DNA from: Ureibacillus acetophenoni
GTDB lineage: Bacteria; Bacillota; Bacilli; Bacillales_A; Planococcaceae
Assembly: GCF_900220965.1 (NCBI RefSeq)
Contig: NZ_OBQC01000005.1
Span: 62,001-126,000, forward strand
Length of the DNA stretch: 64,000 bases
Reading direction: 5' to 3'
The notes under the pieces are model-generated. The model did not search any database. It saw nothing but the letters and a program-made list of their open reading frames with translations, and was not told where the DNA came from. Of the stretch, positions 21,762 through 32,366 are shown in pieces; the stretch's first letter is position 1, and the number at the start of each line of letters is the position of its first letter. A program made the translations under genes and the position numbers.

Positions 21762-21786
21762 TTTAAAATTTCTTATTTAATGGGTG

Positions 21787-22467
21787 TTAGGCTCTCTTTT
21801 TAAGAATCGCTTCACCCAACACTAAATCTTCTATAGTAGTCATTTTAATATTATCGTAACTCGCTTCAACGATATGTACGGGGTGACCTAGACGTTCAAC
21901 AAGCATTGCTTCGTCGGTACCTAAAAAACCTTCCTTTTCCGCAACATCTTCAGCTTCATACAATAATTCAAAACGAAAGGCTTGGGGTGTTTGAATCATC
22001 CATAAATCCTCACGATCTACTGTTTCAATAATCACACCATCACGCACTTTTTTCATAGTGTCCTTAGCTTTTACCCCAGCAATGGCAGCACCCTTTTCCA
22101 TTGCGCAAACCACAAGGCTCGCTATAATTTCATGAGTTATAAACGGTCTTGCAGCATCATGGACGAGTACAATGTCTACTTGTTCCATTTCCTTTATACA
22201 AGAATGGACAGAATGTTGTCGTTCTTCACCACCATTTGGTAAACCCTTCACTTTTGTAATGCCATATTCATCAAGCAATTGTTGAATATATTCACGTTCC
22301 TCAGGTTTAACAGCTAACCAAATGCCTGTGCAATTGTCATCATTTTGGAATACTTCTAACGTATGGATTAAAATCGGCTTTTGTTGGAGTAATAAAAATA
22401 ACTTATTCTTCCCCGCGCCCATACGCTTACCACTACCTGCTGCAGGTAATACAACTTCATAACGCAC
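21787..22467 (-). CDS. ispD: 2-C-methyl-D-erythritol 4-phosphate cytidylyltransferase
   Basis: MEP-pathway enzyme forming CDP-methylerythritol, 226 residues. The nucleotide-binding signature VLPAAGSGKRMGAGKNKLFL and the VLVHDAARPFI motif are present. It lies 47 bases after yacL and is followed by a terminator. Confidence 0.96.
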   Translation of the reverse strand: MRYEVVLPAAGSGKRMGAGKNKLFLLLQQKPILIHTLEVFQNDDNCTGIWLAVKPEEREYIQQLLDEYGITKVKGLPNGGEERQHSVHSCIKEMEQVDIVLVHDAARPFITHEIIASLVVCAMEKGAAIAGVKAKDTMKKVRDGVIIETVDREDLWMIQTPQAFRFELLYEAEDVAEKEGFLGTDEAMLVERLGHPVHIVEASYDNIKMTTIEDLVLGEAILKKRA

Positions 22468-22514
22468 TTCATTTCCACTTCCTACTAAATCTGACTTCTC
22501 TCATATTGTAACAT

Positions 22515-23618
22515 TTATGCTACTTCATCTTTTGGTTTAGCAAAGATCATACGTCCAGCAGAAGTTTGTAACACACTAGTTACCGTTACTGTAATGGATT
22601 GGCCAATATAGCTACGCCCACCTTCAACAACAATCATAGTGCCATCATCCAAATATGCAACACCTTGATTATGCTCTTTACCATCTTTTATAACTAGGAC
22701 TTGCATATCCTCTCCAGGAATAACAACTGGTTTCACTGCGTTTGCAAGATCGTTAATATTTAGAACTTGTACCTTGTGTAGTTCACAAACTTTATTTAAA
22801 TTAAAGTCATTTGTTAGTATTTGAGCATCCATTTTTTTTGCCAACCGAACTAATTTTAAATCGACTTCGTGAACATCTTCAAAGTCTTCTTCAGTAATAA
22901 TTACTTTAGTTGCACGTTCATCTTGTAATTTTTTTAGAATATCTAGCCCACGTCGTCCGCGCGTTCTCTTTAACGTATCAGACGAGTCAGCAATATGTTG
23001 AAGCTCTGTTAGGACAAATTGCGGCACAACAAGAATACCTTCAATAAAACCTGTTGAGGAAATATCAGCAATTCGACCATCAATAATTACACTAGTATCC
23101 AACAGTTTGTATAACGTCTTTTGTTCACTTTGCTGCAGTAGACCTTGTTCTCCACTTTTCCTTTTAGACCCTGACCCTGATTTTGAAAGCATCTGGCTTA
23201 ATTCATCACGTTTCGTAAAACCTAAACGGAAACCTAGATAACCTAAAATAATGGATAATAAAATTGGCAAAATATCGTTAATAATTGGTATTTGAATACG
23301 TTCAATGGCAAACCCAATTAAGTATGCTACGATTAAACCAACAATTAAACCGAGAGTACCAAATAATAAATCTGCAGCTGGTATTTTAAATAACACTTCT
23401 TCCAACCATTGAATCAATTTTACGCAGTAGTCTGATAATGCAAAAGATAAAATAAATAACAATAATGCACCTATTCCTACCGAAACATATGGATTGTTAA
23501 GCCAAGGATTAGAGGATAAATTTATAAATTCGTATAATGGCGGTAAAAAGACAAAACCTAACGCTCCACCGATAAATAAGAATGCAAATTGTATAATTTT
23601 CTTTAACATTTCATTCAC
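22515..23618 (-). CDS. yacL: Membrane protein with PIN and TRAM domains (YacL family)
   Basis: A 367-residue protein with four N-terminal membrane helices (about residues 5-130), a cytoplasmic PIN ribonuclease-like domain (DTSVIIDGRIADI ... LTNDFNLNKV, with the acidic residues in place) and a C-terminal TRAM RNA-binding domain (about 305-360). Family function is poorly defined; PIN-TRAM architecture suggests RNA cleavage at the membrane. In B. subtilis it is preceded by disA; here by radA and a terminator. Confidence 0.88.
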   Translation of the reverse strand: MNEMLKKIIQFAFLFIGGALGFVFLPPLYEFINLSSNPWLNNPYVSVGIGALLLFILSFALSDYCVKLIQWLEEVLFKIPAADLLFGTLGLIVGLIVAYLIGFAIERIQIPIINDILPILLSIILGYLGFRLGFTKRDELSQMLSKSGSGSKRKSGEQGLLQQSEQKTLYKLLDTSVIIDGRIADISSTGFIEGILVVPQFVLTELQHIADSSDTLKRTRGRRGLDILKKLQDERATKVIITEEDFEDVHEVDLKLVRLAKKMDAQILTNDFNLNKVCELHKVQVLNINDLANAVKPVVIPGEDMQVLVIKDGKEHNQGVAYLDDGTMIVVEGGRSYIGQSITVTVTSVLQTSAGRMIFAKPKDEVA

Positions 23619-23771
23619 CTCCTTTTTTTAATAATATTATACAGTAACCCCCAATTTGTTTGCGAAGTGTAACCCCCGACAAATCAATATTTAGGTAAAA
23701 ATACAGGGAGTACGAATGCCATCTTTCCTAATTTACGAATCCTATATTAATTTCTACCCATAATTAAAACT

Positions 23772-23810
23772 AAAAATGCCCATACACATATGAAATTGTA
23801 TAGGCATTTT
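23772..23810 (-). terminator. Terminator after radA
   Basis: The minus strand reads AAAATGCCTATACA ... TGTATGGGCATTTTT, a stem with one G-T wobble ending in a T-run, 10 bases past radA. Confidence 0.7.
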
Positions 23811-23819
23811 AATATTTCT

Positions 23820-25199
23820 TTACAAATCATTAAAACAAGCTCTTAACGATTCGTTAATTGTCTCCACTCCGATCACTTGAATACCTTCTGGATACTCCCA
23901 GCCACCTAAATTTGATGCCGGTATAAACGCTCTTTTAAACCCTAATCTTTGTGCCTCTTGGACACGTTGCTCAATACGGGATACACGCCTAACTTCTCCG
24001 ATTAACCCAACTTCACCTATAAAACAATCCGTTGATTTTACAGGTTGTTCCTTATAACTTGATACAATTGAAGTTAATACTGCTAAGTCAATAGCTGGTT
24101 CATCTAATTTTACTCCGCCCGCTACTTTAATATATGCATCTTGGGCTTGTAAAAGCATTCCCATTCTTTTTTCTAAAACAGCCATTAACAATTGCACTCG
24201 GTTATGGTCTAATCCCGTTGCCATACGTTTCGGGTAATTAAAGCTCGTTGGTGTTACAAGGGATTGAATTTCTACTAATATAGGTCTTGTCCCTTCCATC
24301 GATGCAACAATGGTTGACCCCGGAGCTCCGTGTGATCGTTCCTGTAAAAATAATTCAGAAGGGTTGTTAACTTCCTTCAAACCGTTAAAAATCATTTCAA
24401 ATATAGCGATTTCGTTTGTAGAGCCAAAGCGATTTTTATGACTTCTTAATATTCGATATGTGTGATGGCGTTCCCCTTCAAAATAGAGAACCGTATCAAC
24501 CATATGTTCTAACAATCTTGGACCTGCAATTTGACCTTCCTTAGTAACATGTCCAACTAAGAAAATAGCAATCCCCTTCGTCTTAGCAATACGCATAAGT
24601 TCACCTGTACATTCCCGCACTTGTGATACACTGCCCGCTGCACTCGTTACTTCAGGATGATGAATAGTTTGGATTGAATCGACCACAACAAACTTCGGCG
24701 CCACTTCTTCGATTGTTTGATGGATGAGTTCTAAGTTTGTCTCTGAGTAAATATATAATTCTTCGGATGTTACACCAAGTCGTTCTGCCCGAAGCTTTGT
24801 TTGACGCATTGATTCTTCCCCAGATATGTACAATACACGATTTCCTTTTTGGGATAACAGCGCTGACACTTGCATTAGTAAAGTGGATTTTCCGATACCT
24901 GGGTCTCCTCCGATTAGAACAAGAGCTCCAGGAACAATCCCCCCACCAAGAACACGATTTAGTTCTTCCATTCCAGTTTCAATTCTTGTTTCTTTCTCTG
25001 TCTGCACCTTAACAATCGGTGTAGCTTTCTGCACCACTGTGTCACTAGAATGTTGGAATGCACCTCTAGGGCCCTTCGTTACAATTTCAACTTCTTCCAC
25101 AAACGTATTCCATTCACCACAACCTGGACATCTACCCATCCATTTTGGTGATTCATAGCCACAGGAATTACAACAAAACTTTACTTTCTTTTTCGCCAT
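23820..25199 (-). CDS. radA: DNA repair protein RadA (Sms)
   Basis: RecA-like helicase that extends D-loops during recombination, 459 residues. It has an N-terminal zinc finger ([21 protein letters not shown]), Walker [11 protein letters not shown] (about residue 95), the RadA-specific KNRFG motif and a C-terminal Lon-like domain. It follows clpC behind a terminator. The disA gene normally downstream is absent: only 200 non-coding bases separate radA from yacL. Confidence 0.96.
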   Translation of the reverse strand: MAKKKVKFCCNSCGYESPKWMGRCPGCGEWNTFVEEVEIVTKGPRGAFQHSSDTVVQKATPIVKVQTEKETRIETGMEELNRVLGGGIVPGALVLIGGDPGIGKSTLLMQVSALLSQKGNRVLYISGEESMRQTKLRAERLGVTSEELYIYSETNLELIHQTIEEVAPKFVVVDSIQTIHHPEVTSAAGSVSQVRECTGELMRIAKTKGIAIFLVGHVTKEGQIAGPRLLEHMVDTVLYFEGERHHTYRILRSHKNRFGSTNEIAIFEMIFNGLKEVNNPSELFLQERSHGAPGSTIVASMEGTRPILVEIQSLVTPTSFNYPKRMATGLDHNRVQLLMAVLEKRMGMLLQAQDAYIKVAGGVKLDEPAIDLAVLTSIVSSYKEQPVKSTDCFIGEVGLIGEVRRVSRIEQRVQEAQRLGFKRAFIPASNLGGWEYPEGIQVIGVETINESLRACFNDL

Positions 25200-25230
25200 A
25201 TGTCCTCCTCATTATTAACGTTTCATGAAT

Positions 25231-25264
25231 AAAAAAGGTGCCCGCGTTATACGAGACACCTTTT
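25231..25264 (-). terminator. Terminator of the ctsR-clpC operon
   Basis: On the minus strand AAAAGGTGTCTCG ... CGCGGGCACCTTTTTT forms a stem with a T-run between clpC and radA, so radA has a separate transcript or depends on read-through. Confidence 0.7.
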
Positions 25265-25269
25265 CTAAC

Positions 25270-27714
25270 TTATATAGATTGTACTACATCTTTAGTTTTT
25301 ACTACAAACTCACCTTCAACATAGTCGATGACAACGTGTTGACCTTTTGAGACATTACCTTTTAAAAGTTCTTCAGAAAGTCTATCTTCCACATGTTTCT
25401 GTAGTGATCTACGTAGTGGACGTGCACCATATTGTGGATCGTAACCTTCATCAGCGATTTTTTCAAGAGCAGTATCTGTAAGTTCTAGTTCGATATCTTG
25501 CTCTTTTAAACGTTTTGTTAATGAAGATGCCATTAAAGCAATGATTTCTTTTAATTGATCCTTTTCTAGTGAATGGAAGACGATCATTTCATCAATACGA
25601 TTTAAGAACTCAGGACGGAATGCTTTTTTCAATTCTTCAAGCATCGTGCTCTTCATGTCATCATATTTATTAGCAGAATTTGCTCCAGCTCCAAATCCTA
25701 ATTGTTTACGGTATTTAAGAGCCTCTGCACCAACGTTTGATGTCATAATGACCACTGTATTGCGGAAGTCTACTTTACGCCCTTTAGAGTCCGTTAGACG
25801 GCCATCATCTAGCACTTGTAATAAAATGTTGAATACATCTGGATGTGCCTTTTCAATTTCATCGAATAACACAACAGAGTATGGTTTGCGACGAACCTTT
25901 TCAGTTAATTGACCACCTTCATCAAACCCTACATACCCTGGAGGTGAACCTACAAGTCGAGAAGTTGAATGTTTTTCCATGTATTCAGACATGTCAATTC
26001 GAATCATAGCGTCTTCGTCACCAAACATTACTTCAGCAAGGGCACGAGCAAGTTCAGTTTTACCTACACCAGTAGGTCCTAGGAAAATAAATGAACCAAT
26101 TGGACGTTTTGGATCTTTTAATCCCGCACGAGCACGACGAATAGCACGAGAAATTGCTTCTACTGCTTCCCCTTGCCCAACGACACGTTTATGCAATTCT
26201 TCTTCAAGATTTAGAAGTTTTGCAGATTCTTCTTGAGCAATTTTCGCTACAGGGATTCGAGTCCACATAGAAACAACTTGAGCGATATCATCTACTGTAA
26301 CTTTTGATTCCTCTTTACCTTGTTTTTCTTTCCACGTTTTCTTAGTTTGATCTAACTCATCTTTAATTTTTTGTTCTGTATCGCGAAGTGCTGCTGCTTT
26401 TTCAAATTCTTGAGAAGATACCGCAGCATTTTTTTCGTTACGAACATTTTCTAATTTGTCTTCTAATGCTTTTAAATTTGGCGGGATGTTAAATGAACGT
26501 AATCTTACTTTTGAACCCGCTTCATCAATTAAGTCAATCGCTTTATCTGGTAAGAAACGATCTGAGATGTAACGATCTGATAATTTTGCAGCAGCTTCTA
26601 CTGCTTCATCAGTAATTTTTACACGGTGATGTGCTTCATAGCGATCGCGTAATCCTTTAATGATTAGAATTGTTTCTTCTACTGACGGTTCATCTACTTG
26701 AATTGGTTGGAAACGACGCTCTAGAGCAGCGTCTTTTTCAATATATTTACGATACTCATCTAGCGTTGTTGCACCGATACATTGTAACTCACCACGAGCT
26801 AAAGATGGTTTTAAAATATTAGATGCGTCGATGGCACCTTCTGCTCCACCTGCACCAATTAGTGTGTGTAACTCGTCGATGAATAGAATGACGTTACCCG
26901 CTTGGCGAATTTCATCCATTACCTTTTTCAAACGATCTTCAAATTCACCACGGTATTTTGTACCTGCAACAACAGTACCCATATCTAACGTCATAACGCG
27001 TTTATCGCGTAAAATTTCTGGAACTTCATTGTTCACAATTTGTTGTGCAAGACCTTCAGCAATTGCCGTTTTACCAACACCCGGTTCACCGATTAATACT
27101 GGGTTGTTTTTCGTACGACGGGATAACACTTCAATTACACGAGTAATCTCTTTGCTACGACCAATTACAGGGTCAAGAGAGCCTTCTCTTGCAATAGCAG
27201 TTAAGTCACGTGCTAATCCATCTAATGTTGGTGTGTTAACTGACTGAGTTTGGTTTGCACCACTTTGAGTTGTATCATTGTTACCAAGTAATAATAATAC
27301 CTGTTGACGAGCCTTGTTTAAGCTTACCCCTGCATTTGCAAGTACACGAGCTGCAACACCTTCGCCTTCACGAATTAGTGCCAACAAAATATGCTCTGTT
27401 CCAATGTAAGCATGACCTAGTTTACGAGATTCATCGACAGATAATTCGATTACTTTCTTCGCACGAGGTGTATAATGCACTATTGGACCAACATCTTTTG
27501 TACCTTTACCTACTAGCTCTTCTATTCCTGATTCAATAATTTGCGGGCTTACATCAATTGCTTCTAAAGCTTTTGCCGCAATGCCACCGCCTTCTCGAAT
27601 AAGGCCTAGAAGAATATGTTCTGTTCCAATGGATTCATGTTTCCAGCGAATAGCTTCTTCTTGTGCTAGTTGTAAAACTTTCTGTGCACGTTGTGTAAAA
27701 CGATTAAACATCAT
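25270..27714 (-). CDS. clpC: AAA+ protease ATPase ClpC
   Basis: Hsp100 unfoldase that partners ClpP and, with McsB-phosphoarginine marks, degrades CtsR and other proteins. About 814 residues: N-terminal double Clp repeat ([19 protein letters not shown]), D1 ATPase (GEPGVGKT), middle domain with UVR-like coiled coil ([20 protein letters not shown]), D2 ATPase ([11 protein letters not shown]). I start at MMFNRF (27714), which has AAAGGAGAGG upstream; an 11-residue extension upstream has no family support. It overlaps the mcsB end by 11 bases. Confidence 0.97.
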   Translation of the reverse strand: MMFNRFTQRAQKVLQLAQEEAIRWKHESIGTEHILLGLIREGGGIAAKALEAIDVSPQIIESGIEELVGKGTKDVGPIVHYTPRAKKVIELSVDESRKLGHAYIGTEHILLALIREGEGVAARVLANAGVSLNKARQQVLLLLGNNDTTQSGANQTQSVNTPTLDGLARDLTAIAREGSLDPVIGRSKEITRVIEVLSRRTKNNPVLIGEPGVGKTAIAEGLAQQIVNNEVPEILRDKRVMTLDMGTVVAGTKYRGEFEDRLKKVMDEIRQAGNVILFIDELHTLIGAGGAEGAIDASNILKPSLARGELQCIGATTLDEYRKYIEKDAALERRFQPIQVDEPSVEETILIIKGLRDRYEAHHRVKITDEAVEAAAKLSDRYISDRFLPDKAIDLIDEAGSKVRLRSFNIPPNLKALEDKLENVRNEKNAAVSSQEFEKAAALRDTEQKIKDELDQTKKTWKEKQGKEESKVTVDDIAQVVSMWTRIPVAKIAQEESAKLLNLEEELHKRVVGQGEAVEAISRAIRRARAGLKDPKRPIGSFIFLGPTGVGKTELARALAEVMFGDEDAMIRIDMSEYMEKHSTSRLVGSPPGYVGFDEGGQLTEKVRRKPYSVVLFDEIEKAHPDVFNILLQVLDDGRLTDSKGRKVDFRNTVVIMTSNVGAEALKYRKQLGFGAGANSANKYDDMKSTMLEELKKAFRPEFLNRIDEMIVFHSLEKDQLKEIIALMASSLTKRLKEQDIELELTDTALEKIADEGYDPQYGARPLRRSLQKHVEDRLSEELLKGNVSKGQHVVIDYVEGEFVVKTKDVVQSI

Positions 27715-28798
27715 ATTTTTCCTCTCCTTTTTCCTTCGAGTTTTCATCTACCGAATTTAACTTTTCGCGTAATAATTTTGCTCTGAACAGGTCTCTTTCT
27801 GTTGCTTGTAAAGTTGTACCTGCATACTGTTGCACAAATCCTTGTTGAATTAAGATCATACATTCATTTAATATGCTTATAGGTATACCTTTTATTAACC
27901 CCAAGTCTACCCCAAGGCGTACATTGGATAAACATGTCGCCGCTTCATCACTTGTCATAACACGTGCATATCGTAATGTCCCTAAAGCACGTTGTATACG
28001 GTCTTCAAGTGCAATGGGCGCTTGTTTCATAAGAGACTGTCTTGCTTTTCTTTCATTTTGTATAATTTGGGAAACAACATTTTGTAGATCTTCTAATATT
28101 TCTTGTTCAGTTTTCCCAAGTGTCACTTGGTTAGAAATTTGATACATGTTACCTAAGTTTTCGCTACCTTCACCGTAAATTCCTCTAACAACCATCCCTA
28201 ATCTTGTTAACATTTGTGTTATAACTTTCATTTGGTTGGACATCGTTAATGCAGGAAGATGCATCATAACGGAAGCTCTTAAGCCTGTTCCAACATTTGT
28301 TGGACAGGAAGTTAAGTATCCGAATGTTTCATCAAAAGCGTAAGGTAAGTGTTTTTCAAGGTAACTATCAAGCTTATCTGCAATTTCGTAGGTTTCTAAT
28401 AATTGAAAACCTGGTGCTAAACATTGTATTCGAAGATGGTCTTCTTCATTAACCATTACACTAATTGATTCATCGTTAGAAATAACCACTGAGGCGGACT
28501 TCTCTTTTTTAGCAAGAAGCGGGCTTATTAAATGTTTTTCTACTAACACTTGTCTTTGTAGTGCTGGCATTTCTTTAATTGTAAAATGCGAAAACATCAC
28601 ATTATTTATATTAGTTAACGCATTTGTTACAACGTCATCCACATGCTTTGCTTCTTGTTCAGAAAAACTTCTTGGGTATCGATAGCCAGCTAGATTTCGA
28701 GCTAATCGAATTCTTGTACTGATAACAATATCAGCATCGACTCCATCTTTACTCATCCAACTTGGGGCTTCATTTTTTAAAAAATGTTCGAGATTCAT
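27704..28798 (-). CDS. mcsB: Protein arginine kinase McsB
   Basis: Phosphagen-kinase-fold enzyme that phosphorylates arginine residues and marks proteins for ClpCP. 364 residues; the ATP-binding [19 protein letters not shown], the catalytic region [21 protein letters not shown] and the C-terminal phospho-arginine-recognition part are present. It overlaps mcsA by 4 bases and clpC by 11, so the three are translationally coupled. Confidence 0.96.
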   Translation of the reverse strand: MNLEHFLKNEAPSWMSKDGVDADIVISTRIRLARNLAGYRYPRSFSEQEAKHVDDVVTNALTNINNVMFSHFTIKEMPALQRQVLVEKHLISPLLAKKEKSASVVISNDESISVMVNEEDHLRIQCLAPGFQLLETYEIADKLDSYLEKHLPYAFDETFGYLTSCPTNVGTGLRASVMMHLPALTMSNQMKVITQMLTRLGMVVRGIYGEGSENLGNMYQISNQVTLGKTEQEILEDLQNVVSQIIQNERKARQSLMKQAPIALEDRIQRALGTLRYARVMTSDEAATCLSNVRLGVDLGLIKGIPISILNECMILIQQGFVQQYAGTTLQATERDLFRAKLLREKLNSVDENSKEKGEEKYDV

Positions 28799-29349
28799 GG
28801 TGTATCAACACCCCCAACTTCAAGCTTTCTTTCTAAATCTTTAATCTCATCTCGCAGGTTGGCAGCATCTTCAAACCGTTCTTCAACAATTGCTTGTTGT
28901 AACTTTTCACGAATCTTATCGATCTGCTTTTTTAGCAATAAGTGATTATTAGTCGTTGTTCCCGGTATTTTTCCGGTATGTTTTGTCCCAGATTGGATTT
29001 TTGTTAAAACTTGCGGAAGTTTATTACTAAATGTTTCATAACATTGGGAGCATCCAAGCTTTCCTTCGTTTAGAAATTGGCGAAATGAATATCCGCATGT
29101 AGGACATGTTGTCGCTGTCTGTGCAGCTTGAGTTTGTTTTTCTTGCGTTTCATTTTTCCAAATAGGTAAACCAAACCAATTTGAAACGAGTTGTGCAAGT
29201 TGTAGATTATCATCCTTATTAAAGTCGATATGAAATGGATGGAATTGACCGGCACATACTTCACAATAATGTCGTTCACTCTTTTGACCATTAATAATTT
29301 GTGTAACCGTTACGCTCGCTTCTCTAACTTTACAATGTTCACAAATCAT
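28795..29349 (-). CDS. mcsA: McsB activator McsA
   Basis: Zinc protein that activates McsB, 184 residues from MICEHCKVREASVTV (29349), which has a GAGGTGACGG ribosome site; an 8-residue upstream extension is not needed. Paired CxxC motifs (CEHC, CEVC, CPTC, CSQC) form two treble-clef-like zinc sites, and a UVR motif (about residues 140-180, RFEDAANLRDEIKDLERKL) lies at the C-terminus. Confidence 0.95.
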   Translation of the reverse strand: MICEHCKVREASVTVTQIINGQKSERHYCEVCAGQFHPFHIDFNKDDNLQLAQLVSNWFGLPIWKNETQEKQTQAAQTATTCPTCGYSFRQFLNEGKLGCSQCYETFSNKLPQVLTKIQSGTKHTGKIPGTTTNNHLLLKKQIDKIREKLQQAIVEERFEDAANLRDEIKDLERKLEVGGVDTP

Positions 29350-29359
29350 AACCGTCACC

Positions 29360-29827
29360 TCACTGGTTATCATATTTTAAGGTAGCTAACATTGCTCTCA
29401 TAATGTAAGACCTTAATGAATCTCTAATAGGTAAGTCCAATCTTAGAGTCGATCGATCAAGGGCGGCCATCATGAGCTTCGCCTCCCTTTTCGTTATGAC
29501 AGACTCATCTATAAGTCGATAGATAATATCTTCTGCCATTGCTTGTGTTGCACCGTTTTCAATTTGGTCAATCATCGAATCTAATAAATCGAGCTTAGAA
29601 TTTGGCCTTACACGAACAATACGGATATATCCTCCGCCACCTCTTTTACTCTCTACTAAGTAACCTCTTTCTACGGTAAAGCGTGTATTAATAACGTAAT
29701 TGATTTGCGAAGGTACACATTGGAATTTATCCGCTAATTCGCTTCTTTTAATTTCAACATGTCCTTTGCCACCTATTTCGATAACTTGTTTTAAATACCC
29801 TTCTATGATGTCAGATATATTCCTCAT
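29360..29827 (-). CDS. ctsR: Heat-shock repressor CtsR
   Basis: Class III heat-shock repressor, 155 residues from MRNISDIIEGYLKQVIE. The start at 29827 has GAGGTGAGG upstream; a longer upstream reading frame runs through the promoter and is rejected. The winged HTH includes KFQCVPSQINYVINTRFT and the glycine-rich wing ESKRGGGGYIRI that senses heat. First gene of ctsR-mcsA-mcsB-clpC and controlled by its own box at 29861-29877. Confidence 0.96.
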   Translation of the reverse strand: MRNISDIIEGYLKQVIEIGGKGHVEIKRSELADKFQCVPSQINYVINTRFTVERGYLVESKRGGGGYIRIVRVRPNSKLDLLDSMIDQIENGATQAMAEDIIYRLIDESVITKREAKLMMAALDRSTLRLDLPIRDSLRSYIMRAMLATLKYDNQ

Positions 29828-29860
29828 TTTTTTATACCTCACCTCACTAGATGTCCTGAC

Positions 29861-29908
29861 TTTGACTATCTTTGACTTTATTATAGTAACGGTTCTAAAA
29901 AAATGCAA
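29861..29908 (-). promoter_or_regulatory. ctsR promoter with CtsR operator
   Basis: The minus strand shows TTGCAT (29903-29908), 17 bases, TATAAT (29880-29885), followed immediately by the direct heptad repeat AGTCAAA-GAT-AGTCAAA (29861-29877), an exact match to the CtsR box. The operator covers the start-site region, so bound CtsR would block initiation; the operon is autoregulated. Confidence 0.92.
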
Positions 29909-29994
29909 ATAGAAAGTACTCTGTCGTTTTACATATGTAGGATTGACAACTTTATAGAGAATCAGTCTATAAAAATCAAAATTTTGAAAAATTA

Positions 29995-30035
29995 GGTAAA
30001 AAATCCGACTAAACATTCTACCTTTAGTCGGATTT
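29995..30035 (-). terminator. Terminator upstream of ctsR
   Basis: AAATCCGACTAAA/TTTAGTCGGATTT is a perfect 13-bp stem followed on the minus strand by TTTTT. It ends the transcript of the small membrane gene at 30047. Confidence 0.85.
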
Positions 30036-30046
30036 GCTTTGTTGTG

Positions 30047-30262
30047 TTATTTTTTTTGTCCTTCTTTACCCTCTTTATGTTTAAATTCTTCTGCAGGGAA
30101 AAGAAATGCTGAGATAAGACCTGAGAATAGTGTTGCTGCAACAATTAATATGAATTTATGATAAGATTCCACTTCACTATAATAGTTGAACAATATGTAT
30201 GTACACGCAATCGCAACAATAATCATTGTTGGAAGAACAAATTTTGTACGATGTTTCCACAT
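30047..30262 (-). CDS. Small membrane protein, unknown function
   Basis: A 71-residue protein with two predicted membrane helices (about residues 9-25 and 37-55) and a charged, lysine/glutamate-rich C-terminal tail (FKHKEGKEGQKK). I do not recognise a family. It is real on the grounds of a plausible start, a dedicated strong terminator and no competing gene. Its neighbours (thioesterase upstream, ctsR downstream) do not suggest a role. Confidence 0.6.
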   Translation of the reverse strand: MWKHRTKFVLPTMIIVAIACTYILFNYYSEVESYHKFILIVAATLFSGLISAFLFPAEEFKHKEGKEGQKK

Positions 30263-30326
30263 TTTTATGACTTCCTTTTCAATTTCTTTTAATCAAATAC
30301 TATGTAGTATTTTAGTTTACGTTATA

Positions 30327-30352
30327 GGGAGATCGATTGTTAACGATCTCCC
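30327..30352 (-). terminator. Stem-loop after the thioesterase gene
   Basis: GGGAGATCG/CGATCTCCC is a perfect 9-bp stem with an 8-base loop just past the stop at 30358. The T-run is weak, so it may be a processing or partial termination signal. Confidence 0.5.
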
Positions 30353-30357
30353 GTAAA

Positions 30358-30828
30358 TCATTTATTACGCTTTTTCATACGTTCTTGTCTTCTTAGTAAA
30401 CCTCTTTCAAATAACACCTTTTCTTCCTCTGTTTCTGGGTAGACACTCGGTACTGGAATAGGTTTACCTTTACTGTCTATGGCAACATTAGTAACAAACG
30501 ATTCCGTCGTAATTTTTTCTTCCCTTGTACGGAAATTAATCGTTTTTACTTTTACATAAACTTCCATAGATGTCGTACCAGTTGATGTTACAACTGCTTC
30601 TAATTCAAGGATATCACCAACATATGCCGGCGACTTAAATTCAACAGAATCAAATGCTGCTGTAACAATCTCACTTTTAGCATGCTTCATACTGGCAATA
30701 GCAGCGACCTCATCGATATATGCTAACACTTTTCCTCCAAATATAGAAAGGTGGTGATTTGCATCTGGCGGTAATACTAAGTGTGATTGAATTGTACGAG
30801 ATCTCTCCATCGGGACTGTATTTTCCAC
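30358..30828 (-). CDS. Acyl-CoA thioesterase, hotdog fold (YkhA type)
   Basis: Probable acyl-CoA hydrolase of 156 residues. The hotdog core reads HHLSIFGGKVLAYIDEVAAIASMKH with the catalytic-region aspartate, followed by DSVEFKSPAYVGDILELEA, as in the BFIT/YkhA-type thioesterases. The charged C-terminal tail is lysine/arginine-rich. Substrate chain length cannot be read from sequence. It is 37 bases downstream of the aldehyde dehydrogenase gene and probably co-transcribed. Confidence 0.82.
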   Translation of the reverse strand: MENTVPMERSRTIQSHLVLPPDANHHLSIFGGKVLAYIDEVAAIASMKHAKSEIVTAAFDSVEFKSPAYVGDILELEAVVTSTGTTSMEVYVKVKTINFRTREEKITTESFVTNVAIDSKGKPIPVPSVYPETEEEKVLFERGLLRRQERMKKRNK

Positions 30829-30864
30829 TGTTTTACTTCCTTTACTCTTTGATGATTAATACCG

Positions 30865-32292
30865 TTAGTATGTTGTTTTAATTGTAATGAATTTTAAATC
30901 AGTCATTTCCTGTATAGCGTATTTTATTCCTTCACGACCATAACCACTGTTTTTCACACCACCATAAGGCATGTTATCTACGCGGAATGTAGGTATATCG
31001 TTAATAACGATCGTTCCGGCTTCCATCTCATCTGCAGCTTTTAAAGCATCTGTAAGTACGTTTGTATAAATGCCTGCATTTAACCCTAAATCAGATTCAT
31101 TTACATATTCAATGGCTTCATCTAACGTTTTATAAGGAACAAGCGAAACAATTGGAGCGAATGTTTCTAAACAGACAATTTTCATATCAGGCTTTACATT
31201 TGTCATCACAGTTGGAGTCATCCATCTTTCTGTAAATTCCGCCCCTGTTGCCACTTTTGCTCCCTGTTCCTTCGCTTCCTCAATCCAAATTTTCATACGC
31301 TCTACTTCTTTTGGATGAATCATGGCGCTAACATCTGTTGCCGGATCTAATGGATTTCCTACTGTTAACTTCTTCGTTTCTTCTACAAATGCATTGGTAA
31401 ACTGATCATAAATCGATTCGTGTATATAGATACGTTGTAATGATATACAAACTTGACCGGCAAATCCGAAGGCCCCACCTACACAGCGTGAAATGATTTT
31501 GTCAATGGGTGTACTAGGTTCAATTATTAGTGCAGCGTTTGACCCTAATTCTAAAGTTACTTTACGTAAACCGACTTTTTCTTTTATTTTAAGTCCAACT
31601 GCTCCACTACCAGTAAAGGTTACTTTCTTCACTAATGGATGTGTAATTAATGAATCGCTTAATTCACTTCCAGATCCTGTTACGATTTGTAAAACACCAT
31701 CAGGTAATCCTGCTTCTTTAAAAATTTCTGCCATGACAATAGCACTTAAAGGTGTTTGATTTGCAGGTTTTAATACGACAGTGTTTCCAACTGCAATAGC
31801 AGGTCCTAATTTATGTGCAACTAGATTAAACGGGAAGTTAAACGGTGTAATGGCAGATACTACACCTAGTGGTACTCGTTTTGTAAACCCGATGCGATCT
31901 TTTGTGCCTGGTGCTGCATCCATAGGAACAGTTTCCCCTGTAGATTGTTTTGCTGCTTCAGCAGAAAACTGGTACGTAGCAATCGTCCGGTCAATTTCTG
32001 TGAGACCAGCTGATAGTGGCTTTCCTGCTTCCTTCGCTAAAATTTCAGCAAACTCTTGCTTTCTTCCACGCATTATATCTACAACTTTATATAATATTTC
32101 AGCACGCTCATAGGCTGTTGTCTTTTTAAATGATTGAAAAGCTTTATGTGCACCTTCTATGGCTCTTTCTACATCCGATGTAGAGGCTTTGGCAACGCTT
32201 GCAATTGGTTGCCCATCATATGGTGATGTAAGTGTGTAGGTATCTTTCGTTTCAACCCATTTACCATTGATCCATAGTTTCGTTTCTTTCAA
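30865..32292 (-). CDS. Aldehyde dehydrogenase, lactaldehyde/phosphonoacetaldehyde type
   Basis: NAD(P)-dependent aldehyde dehydrogenase, about 475 residues. The catalytic cysteine lies in GQVCISLQRIYIH and the general base glutamate in VTLELGSNAALII; ELGSNA with GQVCIS is the signature of the lactaldehyde-type branch, not the betaine/acetaldehyde one. The NAD-binding VTFTGSGAVG is intact. I prefer a TTG start at 32292, eight bases after GAGGGG; a GTG three codons earlier abuts that ribosome site. Specific substrate unknown. Confidence 0.85.
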   Translation of the reverse strand: MKETKLWINGKWVETKDTYTLTSPYDGQPIASVAKASTSDVERAIEGAHKAFQSFKKTTAYERAEILYKVVDIMRGRKQEFAEILAKEAGKPLSAGLTEIDRTIATYQFSAEAAKQSTGETVPMDAAPGTKDRIGFTKRVPLGVVSAITPFNFPFNLVAHKLGPAIAVGNTVVLKPANQTPLSAIVMAEIFKEAGLPDGVLQIVTGSGSELSDSLITHPLVKKVTFTGSGAVGLKIKEKVGLRKVTLELGSNAALIIEPSTPIDKIISRCVGGAFGFAGQVCISLQRIYIHESIYDQFTNAFVEETKKLTVGNPLDPATDVSAMIHPKEVERMKIWIEEAKEQGAKVATGAEFTERWMTPTVMTNVKPDMKIVCLETFAPIVSLVPYKTLDEAIEYVNESDLGLNAGIYTNVLTDALKAADEMEAGTIVINDIPTFRVDNMPYGGVKNSGYGREGIKYAIQEMTDLKFITIKTTY

Positions 32293-32366
32293 ATTCCACA
32301 CCCCTCAAACAGTACTTGTTGATACCATTTTATCACTATTTGTTCTAAAACAAATAATATACATTT

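Noticed and set aside
26831-27247. 138-residue plus-strand frame inside clpC
   Set aside because: Antisense to a highly conserved ATPase domain; composition is that of a reverse-complement shadow.
29828-30016. Longer ctsR reading frame
   Set aside because: It would run through the promoter and CtsR operator; the 155-residue form has a good ribosome site and the family length.
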